Shown here: in pieces, positions 1 through 13,860 of the stretch
How positions within the stretch are numbered: position 1 is the stretch's first letter
Layout: each line of letters begins with the position of its first letter
Origin: Rosettibacter firmus
GTDB lineage: Bacteria > Bacteroidota > Ignavibacteria > Ignavibacteriales > Melioribacteraceae
Assembly (NCBI RefSeq): GCF_036860695.1
Contig: NZ_JAYKGJ010000001.1
Location: 1,054,001-1,118,000, forward strand
Length of the DNA: 64,000 nucleotides
Reading direction: 5' to 3'
Program-made: the position numbers and the translations under genes
Notes under the pieces: model-generated
Databases searched by the model: none
Seen by the model: the letters and a program-made list of their open reading frames with translations, nothing else
Told to the model about the DNA's origin: nothing

Positions 1-139
1 CTGATGAAGCTGTAAAGTAATACTTCCCTGCTTCTTGTTCCATTAATTTTAAGACTCTATCAAAAACATCTGAAGATATTAATCCCTGTGTATAGTCAAT
101 AAGCTTGTTTATAAAATTTTCTGAAAAAGAAAAATTCAT
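1..139 (-). CDS. N-terminal fragment of an unidentified protein (runs off the window)
   Basis: The first 46 codons of a minus-strand gene start at the ATG whose first base is 139; the rest lies outside the window. The peptide begins MNFSFSENFINKLIDY and contains EQEAGKYYFTASS. It has no signal peptide and looks cytoplasmic. I do not recognise the family from so short a piece. A TAnnTTTG-like box on the minus strand (174-181) would give a leader of about 28 nt. It is divergent from secA. Confidence 0.5.
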   Translation of the reverse strand, partial: MNFSFSENFINKLIDYTQGLISSDVFDRVLKLMEQEAGKYYFTASS

Positions 140-173
140 TTTAAATACTTAATTATTTTCGTTGTTTGTATAA

Positions 174-181
174 CAAAAATA
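174..181 (-). promoter_or_regulatory. Candidate -7 box for the leftmost minus-strand gene
   Basis: Read on the minus strand this is TATTTTTG, matching the TAnnTTTG -7 element of Bacteroidota primary sigma factors. It sits about 35 bases upstream of the ATG at 139. A TTG lies roughly 21 bases further upstream. The match is short and the DNA is AT-rich, so this is only a candidate. Confidence 0.3.
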
Positions 182-218
182 ATCCATCAAAACATAAATA
201 GCACAATATTATTATTGG

Positions 219-226
219 TATATTTG
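219..226 (+). promoter_or_regulatory. Candidate -7 box for secA
   Basis: TATATTTG matches the TAnnTTTG -7 element exactly. Transcription would start near 233 and leave a leader of about 110 nt before the secA ATG at 347. I see no good -33 TTTG at the expected distance, which limits confidence. Confidence 0.35.
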
Positions 227-346
227 TAAAGTAAAATTAATGAAACTATTAAATAATGTAGCTTTATAAAGCACAGCAAAATGGAGTTCATTGCATTTCA
301 GAACCCCATTATTTAACTTTCAAAATGAGAAAAACAGGAGAGATTA

Positions 347-6017
<5,671 letters not shown>

Positions 6018-6034
6018 TTGGTTCAATAAATATT

Positions 6035-6691
6035 ATGAACCGCAGGAAAGTTTTGGAACTTATTGAAGAAGGAGAAGGTGTTCATATTGAATTCAAACAG
6101 AGATTTTCTACCTTTGAAAAAATTGCTAAAGAATTAATTGCATTTGCAAATACAAGTGGTGGCTATTTAATACTTGGAGTAGATGATGATAAATCAATTT
6201 ATGGAATTGAAAGCGAAAAGTCAGATTATGAATTAATTAAAGAAACTGCTGAAAAATATTGCGAACCACCTATCAAATTCAAAACTTATCTTTATGAAAT
6301 TGAAAATAAAGAAATAATGGTTATTGAAGTTGAAGAATCTCAAAATAAACCCCATCGCATTCAGGATTATAAAAAGCATTTAGACATCAATACTGCTCAG
6401 GTTTATTTGCGTATTAACGATAAAAGTGTATTAGCCAGCAAGGAAATGATAAAAATATTGCAGACTCAAAATAGCGATAAATCACTTGTTAATTACACTG
6501 TAGGTAAAAATGAAAAAATTGTTTTTGACTATCTTGATAAACATGAAAAAATAACAGTTAAAGAGTTAAGCAGAATTGCAAACATTTCAGAAAGAAGGGC
6601 TTCGAGAACTTTAATTAAACTTGTAAGAGCAAATATTCTTTTCATTCATTTGAAAGAAAATGGAGAAAGTTATTTCACCTATGCTGGTTAA
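6035..6691 (+). CDS. AlbA_2 (Schlafen-like) domain protein with winged helix
   Basis: A 218-residue protein. Residues 1-140 carry the AlbA_2/divergent AAA-4 fold: EFKQRF near 19-24, then FANTSGGYLILGVDD, and VIEVEESQNKPH, the usual strand before the PH turn. Residues about 150-216 form a helix-turn-helix/winged-helix region (ITVKELSRIANISERRASR). Such proteins are usually DNA- or nucleotide-binding regulators; the target is unknown. It begins 17 bases after the TPR lipoprotein gene and overlaps the convergent methyltransferase gene by 4 bases. The ribosome binding site is weak. Confidence 0.75.
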   Translation: MNRRKVLELIEEGEGVHIEFKQRFSTFEKIAKELIAFANTSGGYLILGVDDDKSIYGIESEKSDYELIKETAEKYCEPPIKFKTYLYEIENKEIMVIEVEESQNKPHRIQDYKKHLDINTAQVYLRINDKSVLASKEMIKILQTQNSDKSLVNYTVGKNEKIVFDYLDKHEKITVKELSRIANISERRASRTLIKLVRANILFIHLKENGESYFTYAG

Positions 6692-7224
6692 TTTGTATCA
6701 TAAATTCTTCTCAAATCAAATATTGCAATGCCATAAGCCACTGCAACATTTAATGATTGTTTAATTCCATATTGAGGAATTTCAATAGAAAAATCACACA
6801 AATCAAGTAAGTCTTGAGAAACACCACTAATTTCGTTTCCAATTAAAAGACATAATGGAAAATCATTTTTGGTAACATTATAATAAGGAATGCTCGAATC
6901 TGTTAATTCAAGTGCACAAATTTTAATTCCTTTGTTCTTAAGATCTATTATTACTTCTTTAGGATCTTTAACATACTCCCAAGTAACACTTTCTTGCGAG
7001 CCAAGTGCAGTTTTTAATACTTCTTTTTTTGGTGGATGAGGCGTATAACCACATAAATATAGTTTCTCAATCATTGCTCCATCAGAGGTACGAAAAATCG
7101 AACCAACATTATAACTACTACGAATACTATTTAGAACTACATAGACTGGCAATTTTTTTACTTGATGAAGTGTTTCAAGTGTACTTCTATTTTTAGAAAT
7201 TTCTTCGTGTGTAAGTTTTTTCAT
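6688..7224 (-). CDS. SpoU/TrmH-family RNA 2'-O-methyltransferase
   Basis: A 178-residue SPOUT-fold methyltransferase that methylates a ribose 2'-OH in tRNA or rRNA using S-adenosylmethionine. Motif 1 is SYNVGSIFRTSDG, motif 2 is LIGNEISGVSQDLLDLCD, and motif 3 is IPQYGIKQSLNVAVAYGI, the trefoil-knot SAM site. There is no extra N-terminal substrate-binding domain, so it is closer to short TrmL/TrmH types than to RlmB. It is the last gene of a minus-strand run and begins 5 bases after the SMR transporter gene. Confidence 0.9.
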   Translation of the reverse strand: MKKLTHEEISKNRSTLETLHQVKKLPVYVVLNSIRSSYNVGSIFRTSDGAMIEKLYLCGYTPHPPKKEVLKTALGSQESVTWEYVKDPKEVIIDLKNKGIKICALELTDSSIPYYNVTKNDFPLCLLIGNEISGVSQDLLDLCDFSIEIPQYGIKQSLNVAVAYGIAIFDLRRIYDTN

Positions 7225-7229
7225 AAATA

Positions 7230-7550
7230 TTAAGATTTGTAAGTGAGTCTTAAGCCAACTATTCCAATAATAATTAAAAGAATAAATCCAATGCGAAGCA
7301 AATCTTTTGATTCATTAAAAAATAAAATCCCATAAGTAGCAGTACCAACAGCACCAATGCCTGTCCATATAGCATAAGCAGTTCCTACTGGAATATATTT
7401 AACACCTAATGACAAAAAATAAAAACTGAGCAACATTGTAATAATTGTAAAAACACTTTCCTTTAATTGAGTTAGTCCGTTACTATACTTTAATCCAATT
7501 GCCCAGCTTATTTCAAATATTGATGCTATGATAATGTATAACCAGCCCAT
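7230..7550 (-). CDS. gdx: SMR-family exporter of the Gdx (SugE) guanidinium subtype
   Basis: A 106-residue four-helix inner-membrane protein, the usual size for small multidrug resistance transporters, which work as dual-topology dimers. It carries the residues that line the site of guanidinium exporters of the Gdx group: Glu13, Trp16, Ser42, Tyr59 and Trp62. The segments WAIGLKYSNG and TAYAIWTGIGAVG are typical of SugE/Gdx rather than EmrE. Predicted function is proton-coupled export of guanidinium. It lies 33 bases after a DUF4249 gene, leaving no room for a guanidine riboswitch, so control would come from the upstream operon promoter. Confidence 0.88.
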   Translation of the reverse strand: MGWLYIIIASIFEISWAIGLKYSNGLTQLKESVFTIITMLLSFYFLSLGVKYIPVGTAYAIWTGIGAVGTATYGILFFNESKDLLRIGFILLIIIGIVGLRLTYKS

Positions 7551-7583
7551 AAAATTCTTTTATTATTTTCAAAATATATAAAG

Positions 7584-8477
7584 TTATTTGAGTATTTTAA
7601 AATAAACTGTATCAGCAATGTAAGAACCGAAAACTCCTATTCCATCACCATTTATATTTAGTCTTGGATCATGAAAATTTCCATCTATTTCCTGTACATT
7701 TCTGTAAGTTAAAACAAATTGTCTGAAGTTTTCGTCACCAGCATAAACTATAACTCTATAATTACCATAGAACCATGTATCAAGCCAGTCTATTTTAAAG
7801 TTAATCTTTTCTATGGACGAGTTTATATTCTGCAACCATTTTAATTGATATTTATAATAGTCGAAATTTTTTTTCAAATCATTCTTATCAATTTCAAAAT
7901 ATGGATTATCAAAAATAAATGTTGATGTATCTGCATCTAATGCAACTATTGAAAATAAATAGAAAGTTGTTCCGTTTGATGGAGAAAAAGTGATTTCAAA
8001 ATTTTTTATTTCTCCTTTATCATCTGTTTCACGATATTTCAGTGAATCAAGAATGCTTTCTTCTCTCAAAATTTTAAAACCTTTCTTAGGAGTTTTAGTT
8101 ATAGAACTTGCTTCTAATTTTTTTGAATCCACATATGCTGATACGATAAGCTTATAAGATTTATCATAATCAATTACCAAATCATTTTTATTGTACTCAA
8201 AAGAATATTTTGAAGGATTATATTCCAATTGATATTCTTTATTTGTTTGAAGATCAATTAGTTTAACAACAGCATTTGATAGAATAATGCTACCAGGATT
8301 AGGTGTTGTATTCAAAGGAAAATTTCGTGTTATTCTAATGTTCTCAACTTTTTTCTCTGGAATTAAATATCCTTCAATAACAATTTTAGGTGAATATATA
8401 TCTGGACCAATATTTACAGTTGGTTCTCCACAAGAAATTAACATAACTATAAAAACTATCGACAAAAATACTCTCAT
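7584..8477 (-). CDS. DUF4249-family lipoprotein, partner of a TonB receptor
   Basis: A 297-residue exported lipoprotein with lipobox LISC (Cys16) followed by a short linker and VIEGYLIPEKKVENIRITRNFPLN, characteristic of DUF4249. Members are predicted beta-rich periplasmic or outer-membrane lipoproteins encoded next to TonB-dependent receptors. Here the gene begins 10 bases after the stop of such a receptor, so the two probably form a surface uptake pair of unknown substrate. No enzyme motif is visible. Confidence 0.85.
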   Translation of the reverse strand: MRVFLSIVFIVMLISCGEPTVNIGPDIYSPKIVIEGYLIPEKKVENIRITRNFPLNTTPNPGSIILSNAVVKLIDLQTNKEYQLEYNPSKYSFEYNKNDLVIDYDKSYKLIVSAYVDSKKLEASSITKTPKKGFKILREESILDSLKYRETDDKGEIKNFEITFSPSNGTTFYLFSIVALDADTSTFIFDNPYFEIDKNDLKKNFDYYKYQLKWLQNINSSIEKINFKIDWLDTWFYGNYRVIVYAGDENFRQFVLTYRNVQEIDGNFHDPRLNINGDGIGVFGSYIADTVYFKILK

Positions 8478-8487
8478 ACTTTCCTCA

Positions 8488-10830
8488 CTAAAATTTTATA
8501 CTCACACCAATACTTGGCAGAATTGGAAACATTGAGACATTATCGGTTTTAATCTTTATTATGCCTCCTTTAATTTCTTCTTCGTATCTAATAAACCATA
8601 CATTCTTACGATTTAATAGATTGAAAATTTGTAAGTATGGTGTAAGAGACCATCCTTTATAATGAATTTCGTAATTCAAGTTGAAGTCTAACCTTGCATA
8701 ATAAGGTAATCTATATTGATTAATAGACGAAGGATAAAGTGAAATACTCGGCAGCCCATATTCCCAGTCTGGTGCAGAATTAAAAAGATAAACAGAAGAT
8801 GGTAATGTAATTGGTTGTCCAGAAAAGTAAGTAAAACTCAAACCAGCAGTCCATTTCTTATCCGAGTTAATAAATGGTTTTCCTTTAATTTCATTTATAA
8901 TATTATTAAGATCAAAGTTTGTTACAATATTGATTGCATGAGTTCTATCGTGTCGTGGATTAAATGGTTTTCCATTATTAATATTTTCAATTGTAAATTC
9001 TGTGCGTGCCAGTGAATAAGCAAACCAGCCTGTTATTGCACCTGCATCTTTTCTAATTAATAATTCTATGCCATAAGATTTTCCATTACCACTGTTAAAA
9101 ATACCTTTTGTTGAACCATAAATAGGTTTACCTTCCTCTGTATAACCAACATTTTCAACATCAACATGCATATTGTAATTGTATGAATAAATGTTATTGT
9201 ATTTCTTATAATATGTTTCAAGTTCCAGTGTAATATTTTCCTGTATTTGTCTCTGGTATCCAATTATTGAATGAAGAGCACTTGAGCCTTTAACATATTT
9301 ATCAGAAGCTGTCCATATACTTACCATAAATACTCTTGGTATTTGATGAGCGTATTGATGTACAATTCCAGTAGATAGTTTTAAGTTACTTTTTTCACTC
9401 AAACGATATTTAATTGTAAGACGTGGATCGATACTGCTATAATTTTTATCTGATTCAAGATAGTCGCCACGAATACCTGCTTCAATATCCCACAATACAT
9501 TGGGTTTCCAGTTTGATGAAAAATATGCTGAGTAGAGTTTGGGATGTTTCGTTACATCAACTTTCCCTCCAGGAAGTTCTTCTTTCAAACCACCGTTTAC
9601 ATTTTTCCATTCCAAACCAAATTTAAAACTGAAAGATTCATTATAAAAATATTCCAGTGCACCTTTCAAAGTAAAATCTTCAATTCTATTTCTTTCTTCG
9701 AACTCAGCTTCATTAAATACAAATTCAGAAAAAAAGCCACTTGCAGTAAACCAGAAGTTACCAAATAATTTAGGAGTAATTACACTACGCCAGTTAATGC
9801 TACCTGTTTGATTTCCCCACTTGTAGTTAAATCCAAAAGATTGAGATCTGTCCTTATCAAATATATAATTCAAATCATCAATGCCACCATAAAAGCTAAT
9901 GCTTAGTTTGTTAGAATTATTCAAATCGAAAAATGCTTTGAAGTTACCATCAAGAAAATAATAATCGGGAATATCATCAATAAATTTTGCAACAGTTTGA
10001 TCGAGATAAGTTCTTCTTAACGAGCCAGATAAAGAACCAATTTTTCCAATTGGCATTTGTAATGTTGTATTAAATGAAAGTAAACTTAAAGATGCTTTCC
10101 CTTCAAAATTATTTCTATTACCATCATTATTAATAATATTGATCACAGAGGATAATCTACCTCCATATTCTGCTCCAAATCCTCCTTTATATACTTCCAC
10201 TTTTTTTATCGCATCTGTATTAAAAGTTGAAAACAATCCAAAAGCATGTTGAGGATTATAAACATCTGTACCATCTACAAGAAAAAGATTTTGATCGGGA
10301 GTTCCGCCTCTTACATAAATTGCAGATGAAAAATCGGATACTGGCAAAATACCTGGTAAACTCTGAAGTGTCCTCAATAAATCTGATTCCACCACCTGTG
10401 GAACTTTACTTATTTGAATGGGTGTAATTTCAATTTTTGATACTGGTTTATTAAATAATTTATCTACTAAACTAATTGAATCAGCAGAAACAACTATCTC
10501 TTCGCTTACAATTTCTGTTGGCTCTAATTTTATATCCAGCCTTTTCTTTTCGTCACTTTGAAAAACTATTTCTTTACTAAAAGTTTTATAACCAACATAG
10601 CTAACTATCAATTCATATTTACCAGGCGTTATATTTGGAATAACATAATAACCACTTAAATTTGTGCTTGCCCCTAAATTTATTCCTTTAAGATAAACAT
10701 TAGCCCCAATTAATCCTTCTCCAGTTGAAGAATCATATACAAATCCACTCAGTGATGCATTTTTATTTTGTGAGTATGAATTAATGTACAATAAAACTAT
10801 TGTTAAGCACGTAAATATTTTCTTCACCAT
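8488..10830 (-). CDS. TonB-dependent outer-membrane receptor (DUF4249-partnered)
   Basis: A 780-residue receptor for energised uptake across the outer membrane. A signal peptide ends near residue 21. A carboxypeptidase-regulatory-like beta-sandwich follows at about 25-110 (GEGLIGANVYLKG ... GKYELIVSYVGYK). The plug is at about 130-240 (SAIYVRGGTPDQNLFLVDG, KVEVYKGGFGAEYGGRLSSVINI), and the barrel ends in the terminal aromatic GVSIKF. The ligand is not evident: there is no SusD partner and no haem or siderophore cue. It heads an operon with DUF4249, a Gdx transporter and a methyltransferase. A candidate promoter box (10875-10882) and two 14-bp repeats lie upstream. Confidence 0.92.
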   Translation of the reverse strand: MVKKIFTCLTIVLLYINSYSQNKNASLSGFVYDSSTGEGLIGANVYLKGINLGASTNLSGYYVIPNITPGKYELIVSYVGYKTFSKEIVFQSDEKKRLDIKLEPTEIVSEEIVVSADSISLVDKLFNKPVSKIEITPIQISKVPQVVESDLLRTLQSLPGILPVSDFSSAIYVRGGTPDQNLFLVDGTDVYNPQHAFGLFSTFNTDAIKKVEVYKGGFGAEYGGRLSSVINIINNDGNRNNFEGKASLSLLSFNTTLQMPIGKIGSLSGSLRRTYLDQTVAKFIDDIPDYYFLDGNFKAFFDLNNSNKLSISFYGGIDDLNYIFDKDRSQSFGFNYKWGNQTGSINWRSVITPKLFGNFWFTASGFFSEFVFNEAEFEERNRIEDFTLKGALEYFYNESFSFKFGLEWKNVNGGLKEELPGGKVDVTKHPKLYSAYFSSNWKPNVLWDIEAGIRGDYLESDKNYSSIDPRLTIKYRLSEKSNLKLSTGIVHQYAHQIPRVFMVSIWTASDKYVKGSSALHSIIGYQRQIQENITLELETYYKKYNNIYSYNYNMHVDVENVGYTEEGKPIYGSTKGIFNSGNGKSYGIELLIRKDAGAITGWFAYSLARTEFTIENINNGKPFNPRHDRTHAINIVTNFDLNNIINEIKGKPFINSDKKWTAGLSFTYFSGQPITLPSSVYLFNSAPDWEYGLPSISLYPSSINQYRLPYYARLDFNLNYEIHYKGWSLTPYLQIFNLLNRKNVWFIRYEEEIKGGIIKIKTDNVSMFPILPSIGVSIKF

Positions 10831-10874
10831 AGAATTGAATTTATTTGATATGTAAAGCTATAAAATTAACTATA

Positions 10875-10882
10875 CAAAATTA
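10875..10882 (-). promoter_or_regulatory. Candidate -7 box for the TonB/DUF4249 operon
   Basis: On the minus strand this reads TAATTTTG, matching TAnnTTTG. It lies about 45 bases upstream of the receptor ATG (first base 10830). The first 14-bp repeat (10901-10914) sits just upstream, where a -33 element or activator site would be. Confidence 0.35.
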
Positions 10883-10900
10883 AAATCATTTTATGAACAA

Positions 10901-10956
10901 AGAAAAACATTAATATTTCCCGATTCTTTTCATAATCATGACAGAAAAACATTAAT
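10901..10956. repeat. Pair of 14-bp direct repeats, 42 bp apart, in a divergent promoter region
   Basis: AGAAAAACATTAAT occurs at 10901-10914 and again at 10943-10956. The copies have the same orientation and a start-to-start distance of 42 bp, about four DNA helical turns. They lie in the 264-bp space between the divergent TonB-receptor operon and tryptophanase gene. Spacing and place suggest binding sites for a regulator of one or both genes, but the sequence is AT-rich and this is inference. Confidence 0.5.
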
Positions 10957-11094
10957 GTAGCAATCACAGATTATTAAAAGCAAATGATGATTTGTTTCGA
11001 GTTATGAAAAAAATATTTGTAATTTAACAAAGGTTAATAATAAAATTCTATCTCTAAACATAATTTAGAATAAAAAATAATTACAGAGGTTTTC

Positions 11095-12468
11095 ATGAAA
11101 ACCATCATCGAACCTTTCAAAATAAAAACCGTTGAACCTATAAAATTTACCACTAAAGAAGAGAGAATTAAAATACTGAAAGAAGCTGGCTACAATACAT
11201 TTTTAATTCATGCAGATGATGTTTTAATTGATTTATTAACTGATAGTGGTACATCAGCAATGAGTTCAGAACAATGGAGTGGTATAATGAGAGGCGATGA
11301 ATCTTACGCAGGAGCAAAAAGTTTTTACAGGTTCGAAGCTGCGGTAAAAAAAATCACAAATCATAAATTTATAATTCCAACACATCAGGGAAGAGCTGCA
11401 GAAAAAATTCTTTTCTCTATTCTGGGTGGTAAAGGAAAATATTTTGTCAGCAACACTTTCTTTGATACAACAAGAGCAAATATTGAATTTACAGGAGCAG
11501 AAGCAATAGATTTACTTTGTGAAATTGGTAAGCATCCAGAACAGAGAGCTCCTTTCAAAGGAAACATAGACATAAATGCACTTGAAAATTTTATTAACAA
11601 AGTTGGTAAAGAAAATATCCCTCTCGTAATGCTTACAATAACTAATAATTCAGGTGGAGGTCAACCTGTTTCTATGGAAAACATAAGAGAGGTAAGAAAA
11701 ATATGCGATAAATATAATATACGCTTTTACTTCGATGCATGCCGTTTTGCAGAAAATGCTTACTTCATAAAACTTAGAGAAAAAGGTTATCAAAACAAAA
11801 CAGTTTTAGAAATTGTTCAGGAAATGTTTTCATATGTTGATGGCTCTACAATGAGTGCAAAAAAAGATGCACTTGTAAATATTGGTGGATGGCTTTCTTT
11901 AAATGATGAAGAATTAGCAACAAAATGTAGAAACTTATTAATTGTTACAGAAGGCTTTCCCACTTATGGTGGTTTAGCAGGAAGAGATCTCGAAGCAATT
12001 GCTCAGGGACTCGAAGAAGTTATTGATGAACATTATTTAAAATACAGAATTAGAAGTATTGAATATCTCGGCGAAAAACTTTTAGCTGCTGGTGTGCCAA
12101 TTATTGAACCACCAGGTGGACATGCTATTTATATTGATGCAAAAAGATTTGCTCCCCATATTCCACCAGAACAATATCCTGGACAATCAATTGTGTGCGA
12201 ACTTTACATTGAAGGTGGCTTAAGAACAGTTGAAATTGGTTCGGTTATGTTTGGAAAATATGATAAACAAACTGGGAAATTAATTCCTGCAATGATGGAA
12301 CTTGTTCGTCTGGCTATTCCTCGACGAGTTTATACTCAAAGTCATATTGATTATGTTGCTGAAGTAGTCACCGAAGTTTTTAATCATCGTGAACTTTTAA
12401 AAGGTTATAAAATTATTTATGAAGCTCCAGTGTTAAGACATTTCACAGCAAGATTTCAACCAATTTAA
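11095..12468 (+). CDS. tnaA: Tryptophanase (tryptophan indole-lyase)
   Basis: A PLP enzyme splitting L-tryptophan into indole, pyruvate and ammonia in the cytoplasm. The 457 residues align throughout with the tryptophanase/tyrosine phenol-lyase family: HQGR at 97-100, cofactor-binding FDACRFAENAYF with Asp214 and Arg217, and the Schiff-base lysine in SAKKDA at Lys257. Two positions favour tryptophanase over tyrosine phenol-lyase: Asp124 (FFDTT), where the latter has Thr124, and Ile381 in VEIGS, where it has the phenol-binding Arg381. AGAGG precedes the ATG. I saw no TnaC-type leader peptide. It opens a plus-strand run leading to the AMMECR1/MEMO genes. Confidence 0.93.
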   Translation: MKTIIEPFKIKTVEPIKFTTKEERIKILKEAGYNTFLIHADDVLIDLLTDSGTSAMSSEQWSGIMRGDESYAGAKSFYRFEAAVKKITNHKFIIPTHQGRAAEKILFSILGGKGKYFVSNTFFDTTRANIEFTGAEAIDLLCEIGKHPEQRAPFKGNIDINALENFINKVGKENIPLVMLTITNNSGGGQPVSMENIREVRKICDKYNIRFYFDACRFAENAYFIKLREKGYQNKTVLEIVQEMFSYVDGSTMSAKKDALVNIGGWLSLNDEELATKCRNLLIVTEGFPTYGGLAGRDLEAIAQGLEEVIDEHYLKYRIRSIEYLGEKLLAAGVPIIEPPGGHAIYIDAKRFAPHIPPEQYPGQSIVCELYIEGGLRTVEIGSVMFGKYDKQTGKLIPAMMELVRLAIPRRVYTQSHIDYVAEVVTEVFNHRELLKGYKIIYEAPVLRHFTARFQPI

Positions 12469-12479
12469 GGACACATTGA

Positions 12480-13292
12480 ATGAAAGCAAAAAAGTATTAT
12501 AAAGTAGATTATCCAAATCAAATCTGGAGATTATTAATATCAGACAAAGATAAATTAATAATCGAAACTCGTAATCCTGAAACAAAAGAAGCTTTCTTTA
12601 ATTGCTTCGACATCAATAATAAAAAAGTTTTATTCGACAATTTTCAATTAGAAGAAAAATATTATGTTGGAATAGAAACTGTACATAACGAAATCATATA
12701 TTTTCATAAATTTCCAAAACCTGATTTACCAAATCACAAAGAAATAATTGCTTTCGACATAAATTCTCAAAAAATATTATGGATAAATGATGAACTTTCT
12801 TTTCTCTTTGCTTTCGAAGATAAAATATTTGCTTTCAAACAAGGATTTGAAGAAAGATATTTTTATGCATTGAATTATTTTGATGGTAATTTAGTTGATG
12901 ATTTTGGTAATGATTATTTAAAAATAAATTCTTTAAGAAAGAAAGCAGAAGAACAAAAAGATTACAGCAATTATATTTTTCCTCAAGTATATTATAAAGA
13001 TGATAACCAGATTTCAGAAATAATAGATTACTTAATTAAAAAGAATATCACAGGAAACATAGAATTCAATCTCTATAAAAAAATCTTATTACTAAGTTTC
13101 CACTTAACTAATAATGACAACAACTTAAGCAATCATTTTATAGCCTTTGATTTAGAAAAAGAAAAAATTATAATTTCAGAAATATTAAATAAAAACACTA
13201 AATCATTCATGACAGATTCATTTTTTATGTATAAAAATTTTTTAATATTATTAAAAGAAAAAAATGGATTGATTATATATAAACTGGAATAA
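12480..13292 (+). CDS. DUF4905-like protein of unknown function
   Basis: A 270-residue, AT-rich, Lys/Asn-rich protein without signal peptide or membrane segment. The start QIWRLLISDKDKLIIETRNPE and repeated short strand motifs (EIIAFDINSQKILW, HFIAFDLEKEKIII) suggest a beta-propeller-like cytoplasmic protein and recall DUF4905 of Bacteroidota; I cannot confirm the family by eye. AAGGA precedes the ATG. It lies 11 bases after tryptophanase and 4 bases before the AMMECR1 gene, so it is probably in the same operon. Confidence 0.65.
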   Translation: MKAKKYYKVDYPNQIWRLLISDKDKLIIETRNPETKEAFFNCFDINNKKVLFDNFQLEEKYYVGIETVHNEIIYFHKFPKPDLPNHKEIIAFDINSQKILWINDELSFLFAFEDKIFAFKQGFEERYFYALNYFDGNLVDDFGNDYLKINSLRKKAEEQKDYSNYIFPQVYYKDDNQISEIIDYLIKKNITGNIEFNLYKKILLLSFHLTNNDNNLSNHFIAFDLEKEKIIISEILNKNTKSFMTDSFFMYKNFLILLKEKNGLIIYKLE

Positions 13293-13296
13293 AAAA

Positions 13297-13860
13297 ATGG
13301 AACTCTCACAAGAAGAGAAAAAAATCCTTCTTAAAGCTGCACGCACTTCAATAAGTTCAATTTTTACTGATGAAAAGTTACCGCAAGTCGATTATGAAAA
13401 ATATCCAGCATTAAAATCACATGCAGGAGCATTTGTTACATTAACAGAACATGGTCGACTGCGTGGATGCATTGGATATATAACTTCTGATAAACCTCTT
13501 TACGAAACAGTTTGTGATGCAGCTATAAGTGCTGCTATAAATGATCCACGCTTTCCCCCTGTAAGAGAATCTGAACTTGATGATATCGAGATTGAAATCT
13601 CAATTCTATCTGAGCCTTTTCCTCTCAACAGTTATGACGATATCATTATAGGAAAGCATGGTTTGATATTAGAAGAAAAAGGGAGACGGGGCTTACTTCT
13701 TCCTCAAGTTCCAATTGAACACAATATGAACAAAGAACAATATCTTGATGCTATCTGTCAAAAAACAGGTTTTCCTGCTGGCTACTGGAGAACTAAACAA
13801 TTAAAATTAAGTGGTTTTACAGCACTTGTATTTAATGAAAAAGAACTGGAGGAAAAATGA
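13297..13860 (+). CDS. amrA: AMMECR1-domain protein (AmmeMemoRadiSam system protein A)
   Basis: A 187-residue AMMECR1-domain protein with the hallmark LRGCIG at 55-60, followed by DPRFPPVRESELDDIEIEISILSEP and RGLLLPQVP, the conserved family surface. Bacterial homologues are called AmmeMemoRadiSam protein A and are usually encoded with a MEMO protein (B) and a radical SAM enzyme. Here B follows directly with a 4-base ATGA overlap, but no radical SAM gene is present in the window. The biochemical role is not established. Confidence 0.92.
   Translation: MELSQEEKKILLKAARTSISSIFTDEKLPQVDYEKYPALKSHAGAFVTLTEHGRLRGCIGYITSDKPLYETVCDAAISAAINDPRFPPVRESELDDIEIEISILSEPFPLNSYDDIIIGKHGLILEEKGRRGLLLPQVPIEHNMNKEQYLDAICQKTGFPAGYWRTKQLKLSGFTALVFNEKELEEK

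Noticed and set aside
7551-7583. Guanidine riboswitch ahead of the Gdx gene
   Set aside because: Only 33 bases separate it from the previous gene, too short for any known class.
11095-12468. Tyrosine phenol-lyase
   Set aside because: Asp124 and Ile381 replace the Thr124 and Arg381 that bind the phenol ring in that enzyme; the pattern is that of tryptophanase.
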